A stretch of 13,805 nt of DNA from NCBI GenBank assembly GCA_035541775.1, contig DATKMP010000109.1, positions 1-13,805 on the forward strand. The letters are read 5' to 3'. The notes below the pieces were generated by a model that was not told the DNA's origin, made no database searches, and was given only the letters and a program-made list of their open reading frames with translations. This document shows, piece by piece, positions 4,982 to 13,148 of this stretch (the first letter of the stretch is position 1; the number at the start of each line of letters is the position of its first letter). The position numbers were made by a program, and so were the translations under genes. Source of the DNA: DATKMP01 sp035541775 (lineage in GTDB: Bacteria; Bacteroidota; Ignavibacteria; UBA10030).

Positions 4982-6640
4982 CTACAACTCCACCGTCGGC
5001 AAAAACCGCGGCGGCTTCCGGATATGCGTTGCTTGTTCGAATGCATACGCAAGTTTGATCAACTCCGATTCGCTCCACGCACGGCCGGTGAAGGAAATAC
5101 CGACGGGCAATCCGAAAACAAATCCGGCGGAAACGGTAATACTGGGACAACCGGCGACCGCTGCAAGAGAAGAACTGCCGCCCAGAAAATGGTCGCTGTC
5201 AATTAAATCGGTAAGCCATGCCGGACTGTCGGTCGGTGCGACAAGTGCGTCAAGTTTATTAGAATCCATTGCCGCGTCGATTCCTTCGATGCGCGCCATG
5301 CGCCTGCATTGTTCTACGGCATCGAGATATTGTTTGTCGGTCAGTGGACCTTTTGCTTCTGCATTCACGAAATGTTCCTGCGCAAAATACGGCATTTCTG
5401 TTTTGGCGTGCATGTTGTTGTATTCGATCAATTCTTTCAACGAATGTATCGGTGCATCAGCACCGAGGCGCGCAAAATATTTATTGAGATCTGCTTTCAA
5501 TTCGTACAAGAGTACTGTAAGTTCTGCGTCATCGAATTTTCCAATCGTTGGAATTTCTACAGGATCAATCACAGTTGCTCCAGATTTTTTCAACACTTCT
5601 AGACAGTGATTGAAAATATCATCGACAGCAGGATGGAATCCGCAGTATTTTCGGATCACACCGATGCGAGCGCCTTGCAATCCATTGGCTTCGCAAAACG
5701 ATGCATAATCGGTTTGCACATTATTTTTACTCGCACTCGTTGCATCATCTTCCGGATCGAGGCCTGTCATTGCACCAAGCAATATTGCAGCATCGTGAAC
5801 CGTGCGTGCCATCGGTCCAGGTGTGTCTTGTGTATGTGAAATCGGAATGACTCCGGTACGACTAATCAGTCCGACTGTCGGTTTGATTCCGACCAGTCCG
5901 TTGATGGAAGATGGACTTACGATGGAGCCGTCCGTTTCTGTTCCCACGGCAGCGGCGCATAAATTGGCGGCGGTTGCAGCGCCCGATCCGGAACTTGATC
6001 CGGAAGTATTTCGATCCAATGCGTACGGATTTTTTGTCAATCCACCTCTGCCGCTCCAGCCGCTGGTTGAACGAGTGGAACGCAGATTTGCCCACTCGCT
6101 TAAATTTGTTTTTCCGAGAATCACAACACCGGCGCGGCGAAGCTGTCGGACAAGAAATGCATCTTCCGGCGGTTTGGATCCGAGCAGCGAAAGCGAACCG
6201 GCGGTGGTCGCCATTCGGTCGCGTGTATCGATGTTATCTTTGATTAAGATTGGAATTCCATGAAGCGGCCCGCGGACACCTTTTTCTTTTCGTTCGATGT
6301 CGAGTGCGTCGGCAATCGCAAGCGCGTCTGGATTGAGTTCGATGATGCTGTTCATTGCCGGCCCTTGTTTGTCGATTGCTTGAATGCGTGCCAAATATTT
6401 TTCTGCAAGTGATCGTGCTGTATATTTACCGGACTTCATTCCGTCTGCAAGCTGTTGAATTGTCGCCTCCAGTAATTCAAAGTCATCGGTTGGAGCTTGA
6501 AGATGAGAAATGTCGTCCGGTTGTTCTGTGAATGCAAAGGAGGGAAGGGTTACCGCAGCCAGGCCGCCAAGCAAACTGGATTTCACAAATTCTCGTCGCG
6601 ATAAGTTGCCGGAATCCTCGAATTGTTGTTGTTGAGCCAT
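4982..6640 (-). CDS. Tat-exported amidase (amidase-signature family)
   Basis: The 552-residue product is an amidase-signature hydrolase, cleaving C-N amide bonds. Residues 14-35 are a twin-arginine signal (SRREFVK followed by a hydrophobic core SSLLGGLAAVTLP), so the folded enzyme goes to the periplasm. The Ser-cisSer-Lys triad is readable as K134 in GIPILIKDNI, S215 in NTSGSSSGSG and S239 in GTETDGSI. The spacing of 24 residues between the serines matches fatty acid amide hydrolase. I chose ATG 6640, because the longer frame from 6769 would put extra residues before the Tat motif and overlap the DinB gene. It lies 26 bases after the DinB stop and 30 bases before the AlkD-like gene, in a probable operon. 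The substrate is unknown; peptide amides or small aliphatic amides are typical. Confidence 0.9.
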   Translation of the reverse strand: MAQQQQFEDSGNLSRREFVKSSLLGGLAAVTLPSFAFTEQPDDISHLQAPTDDFELLEATIQQLADGMKSGKYTARSLAEKYLARIQAIDKQGPAMNSIIELNPDALAIADALDIERKEKGVRGPLHGIPILIKDNIDTRDRMATTAGSLSLLGSKPPEDAFLVRQLRRAGVVILGKTNLSEWANLRSTRSTSGWSGRGGLTKNPYALDRNTSGSSSGSGAATAANLCAAAVGTETDGSIVSPSSINGLVGIKPTVGLISRTGVIPISHTQDTPGPMARTVHDAAILLGAMTGLDPEDDATSASKNNVQTDYASFCEANGLQGARIGVIRKYCGFHPAVDDIFNHCLEVLKKSGATVIDPVEIPTIGKFDDAELTVLLYELKADLNKYFARLGADAPIHSLKELIEYNNMHAKTEMPYFAQEHFVNAEAKGPLTDKQYLDAVEQCRRMARIEGIDAAMDSNKLDALVAPTDSPAWLTDLIDSDHFLGGSSSLAAVAGCPSITVSAGFVFGLPVGISFTGRAWSESELIKLAYAFEQATHIRKPPRFLPTVEL

Positions 6641-6666
6641 AAAATATTTTTCAGAGAGTCGTGAAA

Positions 6667-7245
6667 TTATTTTTTTGGCCTGGAAGAAGGCGGTATCATT
6701 CCGTTGACGCGGTAGTACACCACTAATTGTCCGTAATGTTCGCCGGCGTGTTCGATGATGCTCATCCAACCCAATGAACCATGAGTCATAAAATTTCCCC
6801 AGGGAAATTTGAATTCATGCGTCAGCGTGCTGTCGCCTTGTTCTTTGATAAACTGTGCACCGTCGTCCACGAGTTGCTTGTAGAGTTTTACGATGTCGGT
6901 TTTTGAAGGATAGTGCGCCCGCAGAGAATCTTCATTGCTTGATGGACCAAACGCAGAACCCTTCATTGCGTTCAACATGGTGTAACAATCTGCGGCGACA
7001 TGTAATAAATTTCCGCGGAACGTTCGTTCATCCTGCTGAGCTTTAAAATCGTATTTGTCTTCCGGAAAATCTTCTGCCATCGTAAGGAGTTTTCCACCGA
7101 TGGCGTTCCATGCCCATGAAAGTTCTTGCGATGGGGATGATGCCGGCTTTGGCGGCTCGGCGGTTTTTTTCTCCTGCGCAGAAAGATAGGGAACAAAAAC
7201 TGCGCTCAATCCCAATAGAAGAATGGAAAAAATAAAATTTTTCAT
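6667..7245 (-). CDS. Exported DinB-superfamily metalloprotein
   Basis: The product has 192 residues. A Sec signal peptide (1-23, cleaved near LSAQ) is followed by a Pro-rich linker and a DinB four-helix fold from about 38. The three metal-binding histidines of the DinB/YfiT superfamily fit H82 (LLHVAADCY), H166 and H170 (EHAGEHYGQL, HxxxH spacing). Members are DNA-damage-inducible proteins or thiol-dependent transferases (bacillithiol or mycothiol S-transferase-like), usually cytoplasmic; an exported form is common in Bacteroidota-like genomes but uncharacterised. A good ribosome binding site (aaaggag, 6-base spacer) supports ATG 7245. It is the first gene of the DinB, amidase, AlkD-like run. 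Its reaction is unknown. Confidence 0.85.
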   Translation of the reverse strand: MKNFIFSILLLGLSAVFVPYLSAQEKKTAEPPKPASSPSQELSWAWNAIGGKLLTMAEDFPEDKYDFKAQQDERTFRGNLLHVAADCYTMLNAMKGSAFGPSSNEDSLRAHYPSKTDIVKLYKQLVDDGAQFIKEQGDSTLTHEFKFPWGNFMTHGSLGWMSIIEHAGEHYGQLVVYYRVNGMIPPSSRPKK

Positions 7246-7378
7246 GAGCTGCTCCTTTCAAGCAAAAATTGAAACATAGGTTTGAATAGCGGGTGATTCA
7301 TGATAAAATATACGTTGGTGGAGTTTAACGATTTTTTTAGCAAAAATCTCGTCGATGATAAAACGTTAACCCGTTGTA

Positions 7379-7414
7379 TAAAAAAAATTCCCCGGCAAAC
7401 AGAAACCGGGGAAT
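7379..7414 (-). terminator. Rho-independent terminator after the LD-carboxypeptidase gene
   Basis: On the minus strand, ATTCCCCGG (7414-7406), a 10-base loop and CCGGGGAAT (7395-7387) form a 9-bp stem. An uninterrupted run of T's (A's on plus, 7380-7387) follows. It lies about 120 bases after the LD-carboxypeptidase stop and separates that gene from the DinB operon. The rest of 7246-7533 shows no gene. Confidence 0.85.
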
Positions 7415-7533
7415 CGGGGGTTTTTACATCGCCACAATAAGGAGGGAATGGCGACACACGAACTTACAGAATCTTGTATTCGTTGTCAAATGGTTTTTTG
7501 TGAAACAATAGCAGCAGAGCTTCGCAAAATGTA

Positions 7534-8475
7534 CTAACAAACGCCGCTTTCGAGCACATTGAGGGTTCTAAGTTTGGCATCGAGCAATGCCTGCAAGCCA
7601 AAGGGAATGGTGAGCTTGCGAGGAATATGTCCGTATTGAAAGTTGCGTATAGCAGGGCAAGTAATTTTTTGAACGTATTCTTCCTGCACCTGTTCCGTTG
7701 TTAGGTGCGGTTCGTTCATGTCGTCGGGATTGCAGTCGGTAAATTTTCCGAAGACTAAGGCGGATGCATTCGATAAAATGCCGCCGTTGAACAATTGTGC
7801 CAGCATTCTATCGATGCGGTGCGGTTCTTCGTCGATGTCTTCCAGCACGAGGATGGAATTTTGCAGCGCCGGCATAAACGGTGTTCCCATCGTACTGGTG
7901 AACAGTGAAAGATTGCCGCCCAGCAGCATTCCGTGCGCACGGCCGGAACGGAGAATGTGGACAGGATCGTCGTCGGAATTTTTCAAGACGCCAATTTTTC
8001 TATGGGATGTAAGCGTTCGCCAGAAATGTTCTTCCGTGTACGAATCGAAATTGTTCCACATCTCCGTACCTGTCATCGGGCCGGAAAAAGTTACCAATCC
8101 CGTTTTGCGGAACACGGCAAGCTGCAAAGCAGTAATGTCGCTGTAGCCGACAATAATTTTTGGATGTTGTTTGAGCGCGCGGTAATTGACAAGCGGAAGA
8201 ATGCGCGGCGTTCCGTACCCGCCGCGAATGCAAAAAATTGCTTTAACATCGTTGTTGCAGATCATCGCGTTCACATCCGCTGCGCGGTCTTCATCGGTTC
8301 CGGCAAGATAGCCATGTTGATCGCTCACATGCTTGCCCAAGAGGACATGGTATCCGAGATGTTCAAGATACTGTACGCCTTTTTCAATCTTTTCATCATG
8401 CGATGGCGCGCTTGCCGGTGCGATCAGTCCGATACCATCGCCGCGGCAAAGTTTTGGTGGTTTGATAATAGTCAT
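7534..8475 (-). CDS. ldcA: LD-carboxypeptidase, peptidase family S66 (LdcA/MccF)
   Basis: The 313-residue cytoplasmic protein (no signal) belongs to the S66 family. These enzymes release the terminal D-alanine from L,D-linked muropeptide tetrapeptides during peptidoglycan recycling, or inactivate microcin-C-like compounds. The Ser-Glu-His triad is in place: S112 in VGYSDITAL, E212 in LVLEDIDEEPHR and H283 in GHIPRKLTIPFG. The N-terminal LIAPASAP and CIRGGYG segments are also typical. The length matches the family (about 305-330). The start at ATG 8475 is preceded by a weak gagaga site. It is divergent from the PAP2 pair, with 129 bases between, and ends ahead of a strong terminator. LdcA versus MccF activity cannot be told from sequence; the envelope neighbours favour LdcA. 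Confidence 0.9.
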   Translation of the reverse strand: MTIIKPPKLCRGDGIGLIAPASAPSHDEKIEKGVQYLEHLGYHVLLGKHVSDQHGYLAGTDEDRAADVNAMICNNDVKAIFCIRGGYGTPRILPLVNYRALKQHPKIIVGYSDITALQLAVFRKTGLVTFSGPMTGTEMWNNFDSYTEEHFWRTLTSHRKIGVLKNSDDDPVHILRSGRAHGMLLGGNLSLFTSTMGTPFMPALQNSILVLEDIDEEPHRIDRMLAQLFNGGILSNASALVFGKFTDCNPDDMNEPHLTTEQVQEEYVQKITCPAIRNFQYGHIPRKLTIPFGLQALLDAKLRTLNVLESGVC

Positions 8476-8604
8476 AACGTTCTCTCGGTAACATGCAATG
8501 TACGAAGAATGCGGAAAAAATCAATTGGGATTTTTTATCGATGATGCCATGCCCCTAAGAAAATAGTTCTTTCGGCTTGAACAATTTTTTCGCATCTTAC
8601 ATTC

Positions 8605-9402
8605 GTGCATTTGTCAAAAAGTTCATGGTTTGTAATCTGCCTGTGCCCGATACTCTGCTTAATCCCGGTACGAGTATCTGCATTCACAGGGTCGGATTCT
8701 GTTCAATCTGTTTCGACGGGAACATATCTTGCCGGTGCTGCGGGAGCGACAATCATCACGATAACACTCTTTCATTACGACCAGCAAATCTATAACGGCT
8801 TGTATAGGTGGAAAGAAAAAAATCCGGCTGTGAAAACCATAAGCCCCATCATCACCAACGGCGGAAATGGAATGTTCTCAGCAGGATTATTTGCAGGTTT
8901 TGCCGGATATTCGTTTCTTGCTCATGACCCAAAATCATTTGAAACGGCAAAGATCGGAATGGAATCGTTTCTGTTCACCGGCATCGTCGTTCAGGTTTTG
9001 AAAAATACATTCAGTCGAGAACGCCCCAGTAACGCAACGCGAAATGCCGGTTATTGGCATGGCCCATTTGCTTATTTTAAACATCGCAATATGAGCATTG
9101 CATCGTTCGATTCGTTTCCTTCAGGCCACACCACGACGGTATTTTCTGCAGCGACAACCCTTGCCGATATGTACACCGAGCCGTGGGTTTCTTACACGAC
9201 CTATTCGCTGGCATCGCTTGTTGCGATCAGCCGCATCACGGAAAGAACACACTGGGCAAGCGATTGTTTTGTCGGCGCACTCCTTGGACATTTTGGAACG
9301 AAGTTAGTAGAACATTTTAATTACTGCTCAACGGATATTTGTCTTTTCCCGACCATCGACAACCACTCCTACGGAGCCCTTTTAACCGTTAACCTTCCAT
9401 GA
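8605..9402 (+). CDS. PAP2-family membrane phosphatase with complete catalytic motifs
   Basis: This 265-residue protein has a signal or first membrane segment (8-27) and further hydrophobic helices. All three type-2 phosphatidic acid phosphatase motifs are intact. Motif 1 is KNTFSRERP (K133, R140, P141), motif 2 is PSGH (172-175), and motif 3 is SRITERTHWASD (S209, R210, H216, D220). H216 is the expected nucleophile. PAP2 enzymes remove phosphate from lipid phosphates such as undecaprenyl pyrophosphate or phosphatidate, with the active site usually on the periplasmic face. There is no in-frame ATG near the start. GTG 8605 is the best choice and TTG 8611 is possible, with no clear ribosome binding site. 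Its TGA overlaps the next gene's ATG. Substrate is inferred from the family and the LD-carboxypeptidase neighbour only. Confidence 0.88.
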   Translation: MHLSKSSWFVICLCPILCLIPVRVSAFTGSDSVQSVSTGTYLAGAAGATIITITLFHYDQQIYNGLYRWKEKNPAVKTISPIITNGGNGMFSAGLFAGFAGYSFLAHDPKSFETAKIGMESFLFTGIVVQVLKNTFSRERPSNATRNAGYWHGPFAYFKHRNMSIASFDSFPSGHTTTVFSAATTLADMYTEPWVSYTTYSLASLVAISRITERTHWASDCFVGALLGHFGTKLVEHFNYCSTDICLFPTIDNHSYGALLTVNLP

Positions 9403-10295
9403 AAACTTCACGAAGCTTCATTGCTCTAACCATTCTTTGTATTATTTCTCTTGCTCACGCACAAGTTCTTCCGGATTCCTCTGCGTCATCGGCCTCGTTC
9501 CATGCAACATTAGACCAGCAACCTGTAACATGGCATTCGTTGTTTGAAATGATGCCGCGCAGCATGGCGAGTTGGTGGGATGTCGTTACTTCTAAAGAAC
9601 GAGTGAATGATTGGCTTCTTGTCGGCGGATTGACGGCCGTAACATTCGCTACGGATGATGCAACCTATACTCCGGCGGAAAAATTTTATCACAGTTCCGA
9701 TGCCGCAAAACGCTGGAGCGATAATTGCGCCGAGATCGGCGACGGCAGAACGCAATTCGCATTAGCAGGCGGTTTTGCCGCGTACGGACTTCTTGACAAC
9801 GACCAGAAAGCTTTACACACCGGCTTTCAAGTTGCTTCTGCCGTGCTTGCTTCCGGTGCGGTCGTGCAGGTGTTGAAACATGTTACTGGGCGTGAAAGCC
9901 CGTTTGTGCGTACAACGCCAACGGGCGTTTGGAAAATTCTTCCCAATCAAGTGGATTACCATCAACAAGTACCGCATTTCGATGCATATCCGTCGGGACA
10001 TATCTGCACCACGATCGCTACGGTTGTGGTGATTGCGGAAAATTATCCGGAAGCTCAATGGATTTATCCTGCGGGCTATGCGTTCACGTCGCTCGTTGGC
10101 CTGGGCATGCTCAGCAACGGCATTCACTGGGTCAGCGATTACCCGCTGGGATTATTTATCGGCTATTATTTCGGCATGGTCACAGCACATCCCAATGGAT
10201 TCTCGCTTTCTCAGAACGGGCACCCGATTCAGATTCACCTGCTTCCTTCTGTAACGTTGAATGGCACGGCTATGAATTTTGTCGTGCAGTTTTGA
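9399..10295 (+). CDS. Second PAP2-family protein with degenerate motifs 1 and 3
   Basis: The 298-residue product has a signal peptide (1-21, cleaved near AHAQ) and hydrophobic segments around 73-85, 119-132, 143-158, 203-214 and 225-238. Motif 2 (PSGH, 198-201) and the His/Asp of motif 3 (H243, D247 in GIHWVSD) are intact. The phosphate-binding arginines are changed: motif 1 is KHVTGRESP (K160, then S167 where Arg is expected), and motif 3 has G236-M237 in place of Ser-Arg. It may therefore have altered activity or substrate, or may act as a partner of the first PAP2 protein. R165 could partly compensate. The ATG at 9399 overlaps the previous stop (ATGA), so the two are translationally coupled. 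The strong terminator at 10323 ends the unit. Confidence 0.85.
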   Translation: MKTSRSFIALTILCIISLAHAQVLPDSSASSASFHATLDQQPVTWHSLFEMMPRSMASWWDVVTSKERVNDWLLVGGLTAVTFATDDATYTPAEKFYHSSDAAKRWSDNCAEIGDGRTQFALAGGFAAYGLLDNDQKALHTGFQVASAVLASGAVVQVLKHVTGRESPFVRTTPTGVWKILPNQVDYHQQVPHFDAYPSGHICTTIATVVVIAENYPEAQWIYPAGYAFTSLVGLGMLSNGIHWVSDYPLGLFIGYYFGMVTAHPNGFSLSQNGHPIQIHLLPSVTLNGTAMNFVVQF

Positions 10296-10322
10296 TTTTT
10301 TCTTCTTGTCTGTGTGAGCAAT

Positions 10323-10355
10323 AAAAAAGCCCTCGTGTTTTGCGAGGGCTTTTTT
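10323..10355. terminator. Bidirectional rho-independent terminator
   Basis: AAAAAAGCCCTCG (10323-10335) and CGAGGGCTTTTTT (10343-10355) form a 13-bp stem with a 7-base loop. A's on the left and T's on the right give a U-run on both transcripts. It lies between convergent genes, the second PAP2 gene ending at 10295 and the coiled-coil gene ending at 10381, and should serve both. Confidence 0.95.
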
Positions 10356-10380
10356 GTTTAGAGGATTTTAGCAAGATTGC

Positions 10381-11637
10381 TTACACTGTCGGCTTCGGTT
10401 TCTTTTGCACGAACTTGCTGATTGCACGCAAGATAACGATCAATACGAGGGCGATGATAACGTAATAAATCCAGGACATCGGAGCAATGGAGCTGTGCCA
10501 CGCCTCAACTTTCTTTTCGATGTCAAGCTTTTGGTCGGCAGTGATTTTTCCCGTTTCAACAAGAACCGGCAGCCATGTCGGATCAAGGTCTGTTGTCCAG
10601 ACCGTCGTGTTAAAGTTGCTGAATCGTTTTGAACGAATGTCTTTCGATTCATCTTTGGGATTTTTTATTTGTTCGTCAAGAAATGCGGTAAAGTTTTGGT
10701 AAAATTCTTCACCGTTGGCGAACGGCTTTATGGCGATGCCGCCTTTTTCTAACAATGCTACAAGCGATTTCCATGTTCCTTCGTTCACTTTTGCAGACCA
10801 CGTTGCAAGCATCGTATCGATCACGGCAACGTCATTTTTCTTTTGTTTGCTGTTCAAATATACCGCGGCAAGTTTCGATCCGATTCCTTTCCACTGGCTC
10901 TCGAACTTATTGTGCTGCCGTTCGATTTCTGCATAATCTTTTGCCGTGAGCGATGTCGATTCTAAAAATTGTAAATTATCGGAGATCGATTTCTTGATGC
11001 TGGTCAAAACATTCCGGCGTTCCAATTTCCCGACGACGCCCTGTTTTTCAACATCATTCATCGCCGCGACGTTTTTATCGTATTGCTGGAAGAGACTATC
11101 GACCAACGCAAAAATCAATTGATCCCGCGCTTTAAGATTTTGCCGCAGTTGAGCGATAACGGCATTCAACGAATCCACCATCGCTTTATCAATTGTCGCT
11201 GCTTTTTCCAATCGTTTGGATTCTCCCAAAAGTTGAGAGTTGGTTTGAGACAAACTGTCGATCTTTCCAGAAAGTTCTTTCACTTGTGCTTCTAATTCTG
11301 TAATGCGCACAATCTGCGATTCGATGACGCCGAGGTCGGATTGCCGAACCAACAATCTGCCTTTGAGATTGGTGATCGTCTTGGAATAATCGTCGGGGTA
11401 CAACGATTTATCCAGCAAGTCTTTGTACGGCGTAAATTCAGTTTCCAGTTCTTTCATCGATGCAGTGATATCGGCGCAATCCTGCACGGTTTTTGCTGCA
11501 TCCGTTGCCTGAGAAAGCGCCTTGACGGTCTGCTCGAACTTATCGACGATGGCGCGATCGGATTTTTGTGCAAGCGACAAGACGCTTGCCATGAACACCA
11601 AGAGCAAAATGCTGGACATTGTCCGTAATGATTTCAT
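10381..11637 (-). CDS. Exported coiled-coil protein with C-terminal membrane anchor
   Basis: This 418-residue protein is of a kind I do not recognise. A Sec signal peptide (1-23, SVLSLAQ) is followed by a helical region. A clear heptad coiled coil spans about 103-172 (repeating E-L-E-x-Q-V and L-x-x-L spacing). A central helical domain rich in Lys and Glu follows (185-300), then a Trp-containing segment (340-358). A single membrane helix at about 388-406 precedes a short basic tail (KFVQKKPKPTV). The layout suggests a periplasmic domain anchored in the inner membrane with a cytoplasmic tail. The start overlaps the stop of the lipoprotein gene (ATGA), and its strong site aaggaggag lies inside that gene's last codons, so the two are co-translated. 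It is probably an envelope partner of the lipoprotein; no function is proposed. Confidence 0.8.
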   Translation of the reverse strand: MKSLRTMSSILLLVFMASVLSLAQKSDRAIVDKFEQTVKALSQATDAAKTVQDCADITASMKELETEFTPYKDLLDKSLYPDDYSKTITNLKGRLLVRQSDLGVIESQIVRITELEAQVKELSGKIDSLSQTNSQLLGESKRLEKAATIDKAMVDSLNAVIAQLRQNLKARDQLIFALVDSLFQQYDKNVAAMNDVEKQGVVGKLERRNVLTSIKKSISDNLQFLESTSLTAKDYAEIERQHNKFESQWKGIGSKLAAVYLNSKQKKNDVAVIDTMLATWSAKVNEGTWKSLVALLEKGGIAIKPFANGEEFYQNFTAFLDEQIKNPKDESKDIRSKRFSNFNTTVWTTDLDPTWLPVLVETGKITADQKLDIEKKVEAWHSSIAPMSWIYYVIIALVLIVILRAISKFVQKKPKPTV

Positions 11638-12104
11638 TTCTTTTCTCCTCCTTGAATGCCGTTCTTGGATAAAAGAATTGGCGGCTCCTCGTCATTCTTT
11701 TCGTTGATTAATTGAATGAACGCAGTTTTTTGGTTGAACGCCGGTGCATCCAATCCTTTTTCGTTGATCAAGAGTTTCTTTTCTAATTTCAATGCGCCTT
11801 CGCAGTCAGCAAAGATGTACACATCTTTGAATCCTTTCGCGGTGATAAAATAAAATCCATCTTGATCGCGAATGACGCGAAGCGAATATTTGGTGACGTT
11901 GATCGAATCTTGCACTGCATCGAATAACAGCGCTTTGACATTGAAGCTGATATGGTAACGCGTTTCTTGAACGTTGCCTTTGGCATCCGGTTTTAAAACA
12001 ATTTCCACCGGCCAAGAAAATTCTGCGGGGCGTAATGTGAGGGTATTGCATCCGATCAGCATGAAAACAAACATCGCTGAACACAACCAATAAATGAGTT
12101 TCAT
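11634..12104 (-). CDS. Putative lipoprotein, 156 aa, unknown function
   Basis: The 156-residue product has a short signal with a lipobox at L16-I17-G18-C19 (FMLIGCN), so it is likely lipid-modified at C19 and held at the outer or inner membrane. The rest looks beta-rich (ILV-alternating strands around 33-58 and 74-95), with a C-terminal charged tail EEPPILLSKNGIQGGEKK. I recognise no domain. The start at 12104 has a strong ribosome binding site (ggaggag, 5-base spacer). The gene ends by ATGA overlap with the coiled-coil gene, with that gene's ribosome binding site coding for the GGEKK end. A two-gene operon is very likely. It is preceded by a possible promoter at 12161-12189. Confidence 0.75.
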   Translation of the reverse strand: MKLIYWLCSAMFVFMLIGCNTLTLRPAEFSWPVEIVLKPDAKGNVQETRYHISFNVKALLFDAVQDSINVTKYSLRVIRDQDGFYFITAKGFKDVYIFADCEGALKLEKKLLINEKGLDAPAFNQKTAFIQLINEKNDEEPPILLSKNGIQGGEKK

Positions 12105-12160
12105 CGTTTCTCCTCCATGTGTTCTTTGAAAAGTGAATTCAGTATTCTTTCTGCAGCCGT

Positions 12161-12189
12161 AATGTAACGAACCTCGAATTAGAATTCAA
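12161..12189 (-). promoter_or_regulatory. Possible sigma70-type promoter of the lipoprotein/coiled-coil operon
   Basis: On the minus strand, TTGAAT (12189-12184) and TACATT (12166-12161) are separated by exactly 17 bases, each matching 4 of 6 consensus positions. The distance to the lipoprotein start is about 57 bases. The match is moderate and could be chance in AT-rich DNA. Apart from this, 12105-12241 shows no gene. Confidence 0.35.
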
Positions 12190-12241
12190 GCTTCGATATA
12201 TTATGCTTTTGTGTTTGTGATGTTAATCAATCAAACAGAAA

Positions 12242-13141
12242 TCAAACGAAAGATTTTCGAAGTCCGTCAGATGTTTTCACGCCGAGCGAATCGTAAATTT
12301 TTAGCGTAGGTTTAGACCGGTTGAGCGTATAAAAATGAATGCCTTTGACGTTATGATCGAGCAAATCCAATACTTGCTGAGTTGCCCAGTGAATACCGAC
12401 TTTTTCAACAGATTCTTCATCTTCAGCGCGGGCAACGGCTTTTAAAAGTTTTGCGGGAAAGTGTGCGCCAAGCGCCTGGTCGGCCTGGCGTTCCATTCCT
12501 TTGCGAGATGAAATCGGCATAATGCCTGCAATGATCGGAACTTTAATTCCGGCAATTTCGCATCGCTCACAGAAGTCATAAAAATCCCGGTTGTCGAAAA
12601 ACATTTGCGTGCAAATATAATCTGCACCGGCATCGACTTTTGCTTTTAAGTAATGTAATTCTTTGATGCGGTTCGGTGTGTCGGGATGCCCTTCGGGAAA
12701 TCCGGCAACGCCGATTCCCATTGCGGGAAAATGTCGTTTGATGAATGAAACAAGTTCGATAGTGTGAAGAAATCCGTCCGGATGCGGGACGAAATTCGTT
12801 TGTCCTTTCGGAGGATCGCCGCGCAATGCCATGACGTTTTGGATTCCGGCATCGTTGTATGTCATCAAAATATTTCTGATTTCTTCTTTGCTTGCACCGA
12901 CGCACGTGAGATGTGAAACGATGGTGAACGGAGTTTCTTTTTTCAATCGCACAACAAGATCGTGCGTTAACTGCCGTGTGGAACCTCCGGCGCCGTACGT
13001 CACGCTGACGTACGAAGGTTTGAGCGGTTGCAATTCCGAAATGGAATTAAATAATATTGCCGCAGCTTGTTCCGACTTCGGCGGAAAAAATTCGAAGCTG
13101 AAATGCGGGCCTTCGTTTTTTAATATGTCGGCAATGTGCAT
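12242..13141 (-). CDS. metF: Methylenetetrahydrofolate reductase
   Basis: The 299-residue enzyme reduces 5,10-methylene-THF to 5-methyl-THF using FAD, feeding methionine synthesis. It is a (beta/alpha)8 barrel of normal bacterial length. Key residues align with E. coli MetF at constant spacing: E17 in FSFEFFPPK (Glu28), T48 in SVTYGAGGSTR (Thr59) and D109 in ALRGDPP (Asp120). Other family segments are HLTCVG, GVAGFPEGHP and QMFFDN. ATG 13141 is chosen: a TTG at 13168 in the same frame would overlap ychF, and the FEFFPP motif falls at the expected place with the shorter start. No ribosome binding site is seen. The gene begins 7 bases after the ychF stop, which suggests coupling and a shared transcript. 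Confidence 0.95.
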   Translation of the reverse strand: MHIADILKNEGPHFSFEFFPPKSEQAAAILFNSISELQPLKPSYVSVTYGAGGSTRQLTHDLVVRLKKETPFTIVSHLTCVGASKEEIRNILMTYNDAGIQNVMALRGDPPKGQTNFVPHPDGFLHTIELVSFIKRHFPAMGIGVAGFPEGHPDTPNRIKELHYLKAKVDAGADYICTQMFFDNRDFYDFCERCEIAGIKVPIIAGIMPISSRKGMERQADQALGAHFPAKLLKAVARAEDEESVEKVGIHWATQQVLDLLDHNVKGIHFYTLNRSKPTLKIYDSLGVKTSDGLRKSFV

Positions 13142-13148
13142 AATGTTT

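Noticed and set aside
6641..6769. Longer amidase start at 6769
   Set aside because: It would overlap the DinB gene by about 100 bases and place 43 extra residues before the Tat motif.
7242..7457. 71-codon minus-strand frame in the LD-carboxypeptidase/DinB gap
   Set aside because: It runs through the terminator stem, has no ribosome binding site, and its content looks random.
7933..8544. 203-codon plus-strand frame
   Set aside because: It is antisense to the LD-carboxypeptidase gene, whose triad and length are intact.
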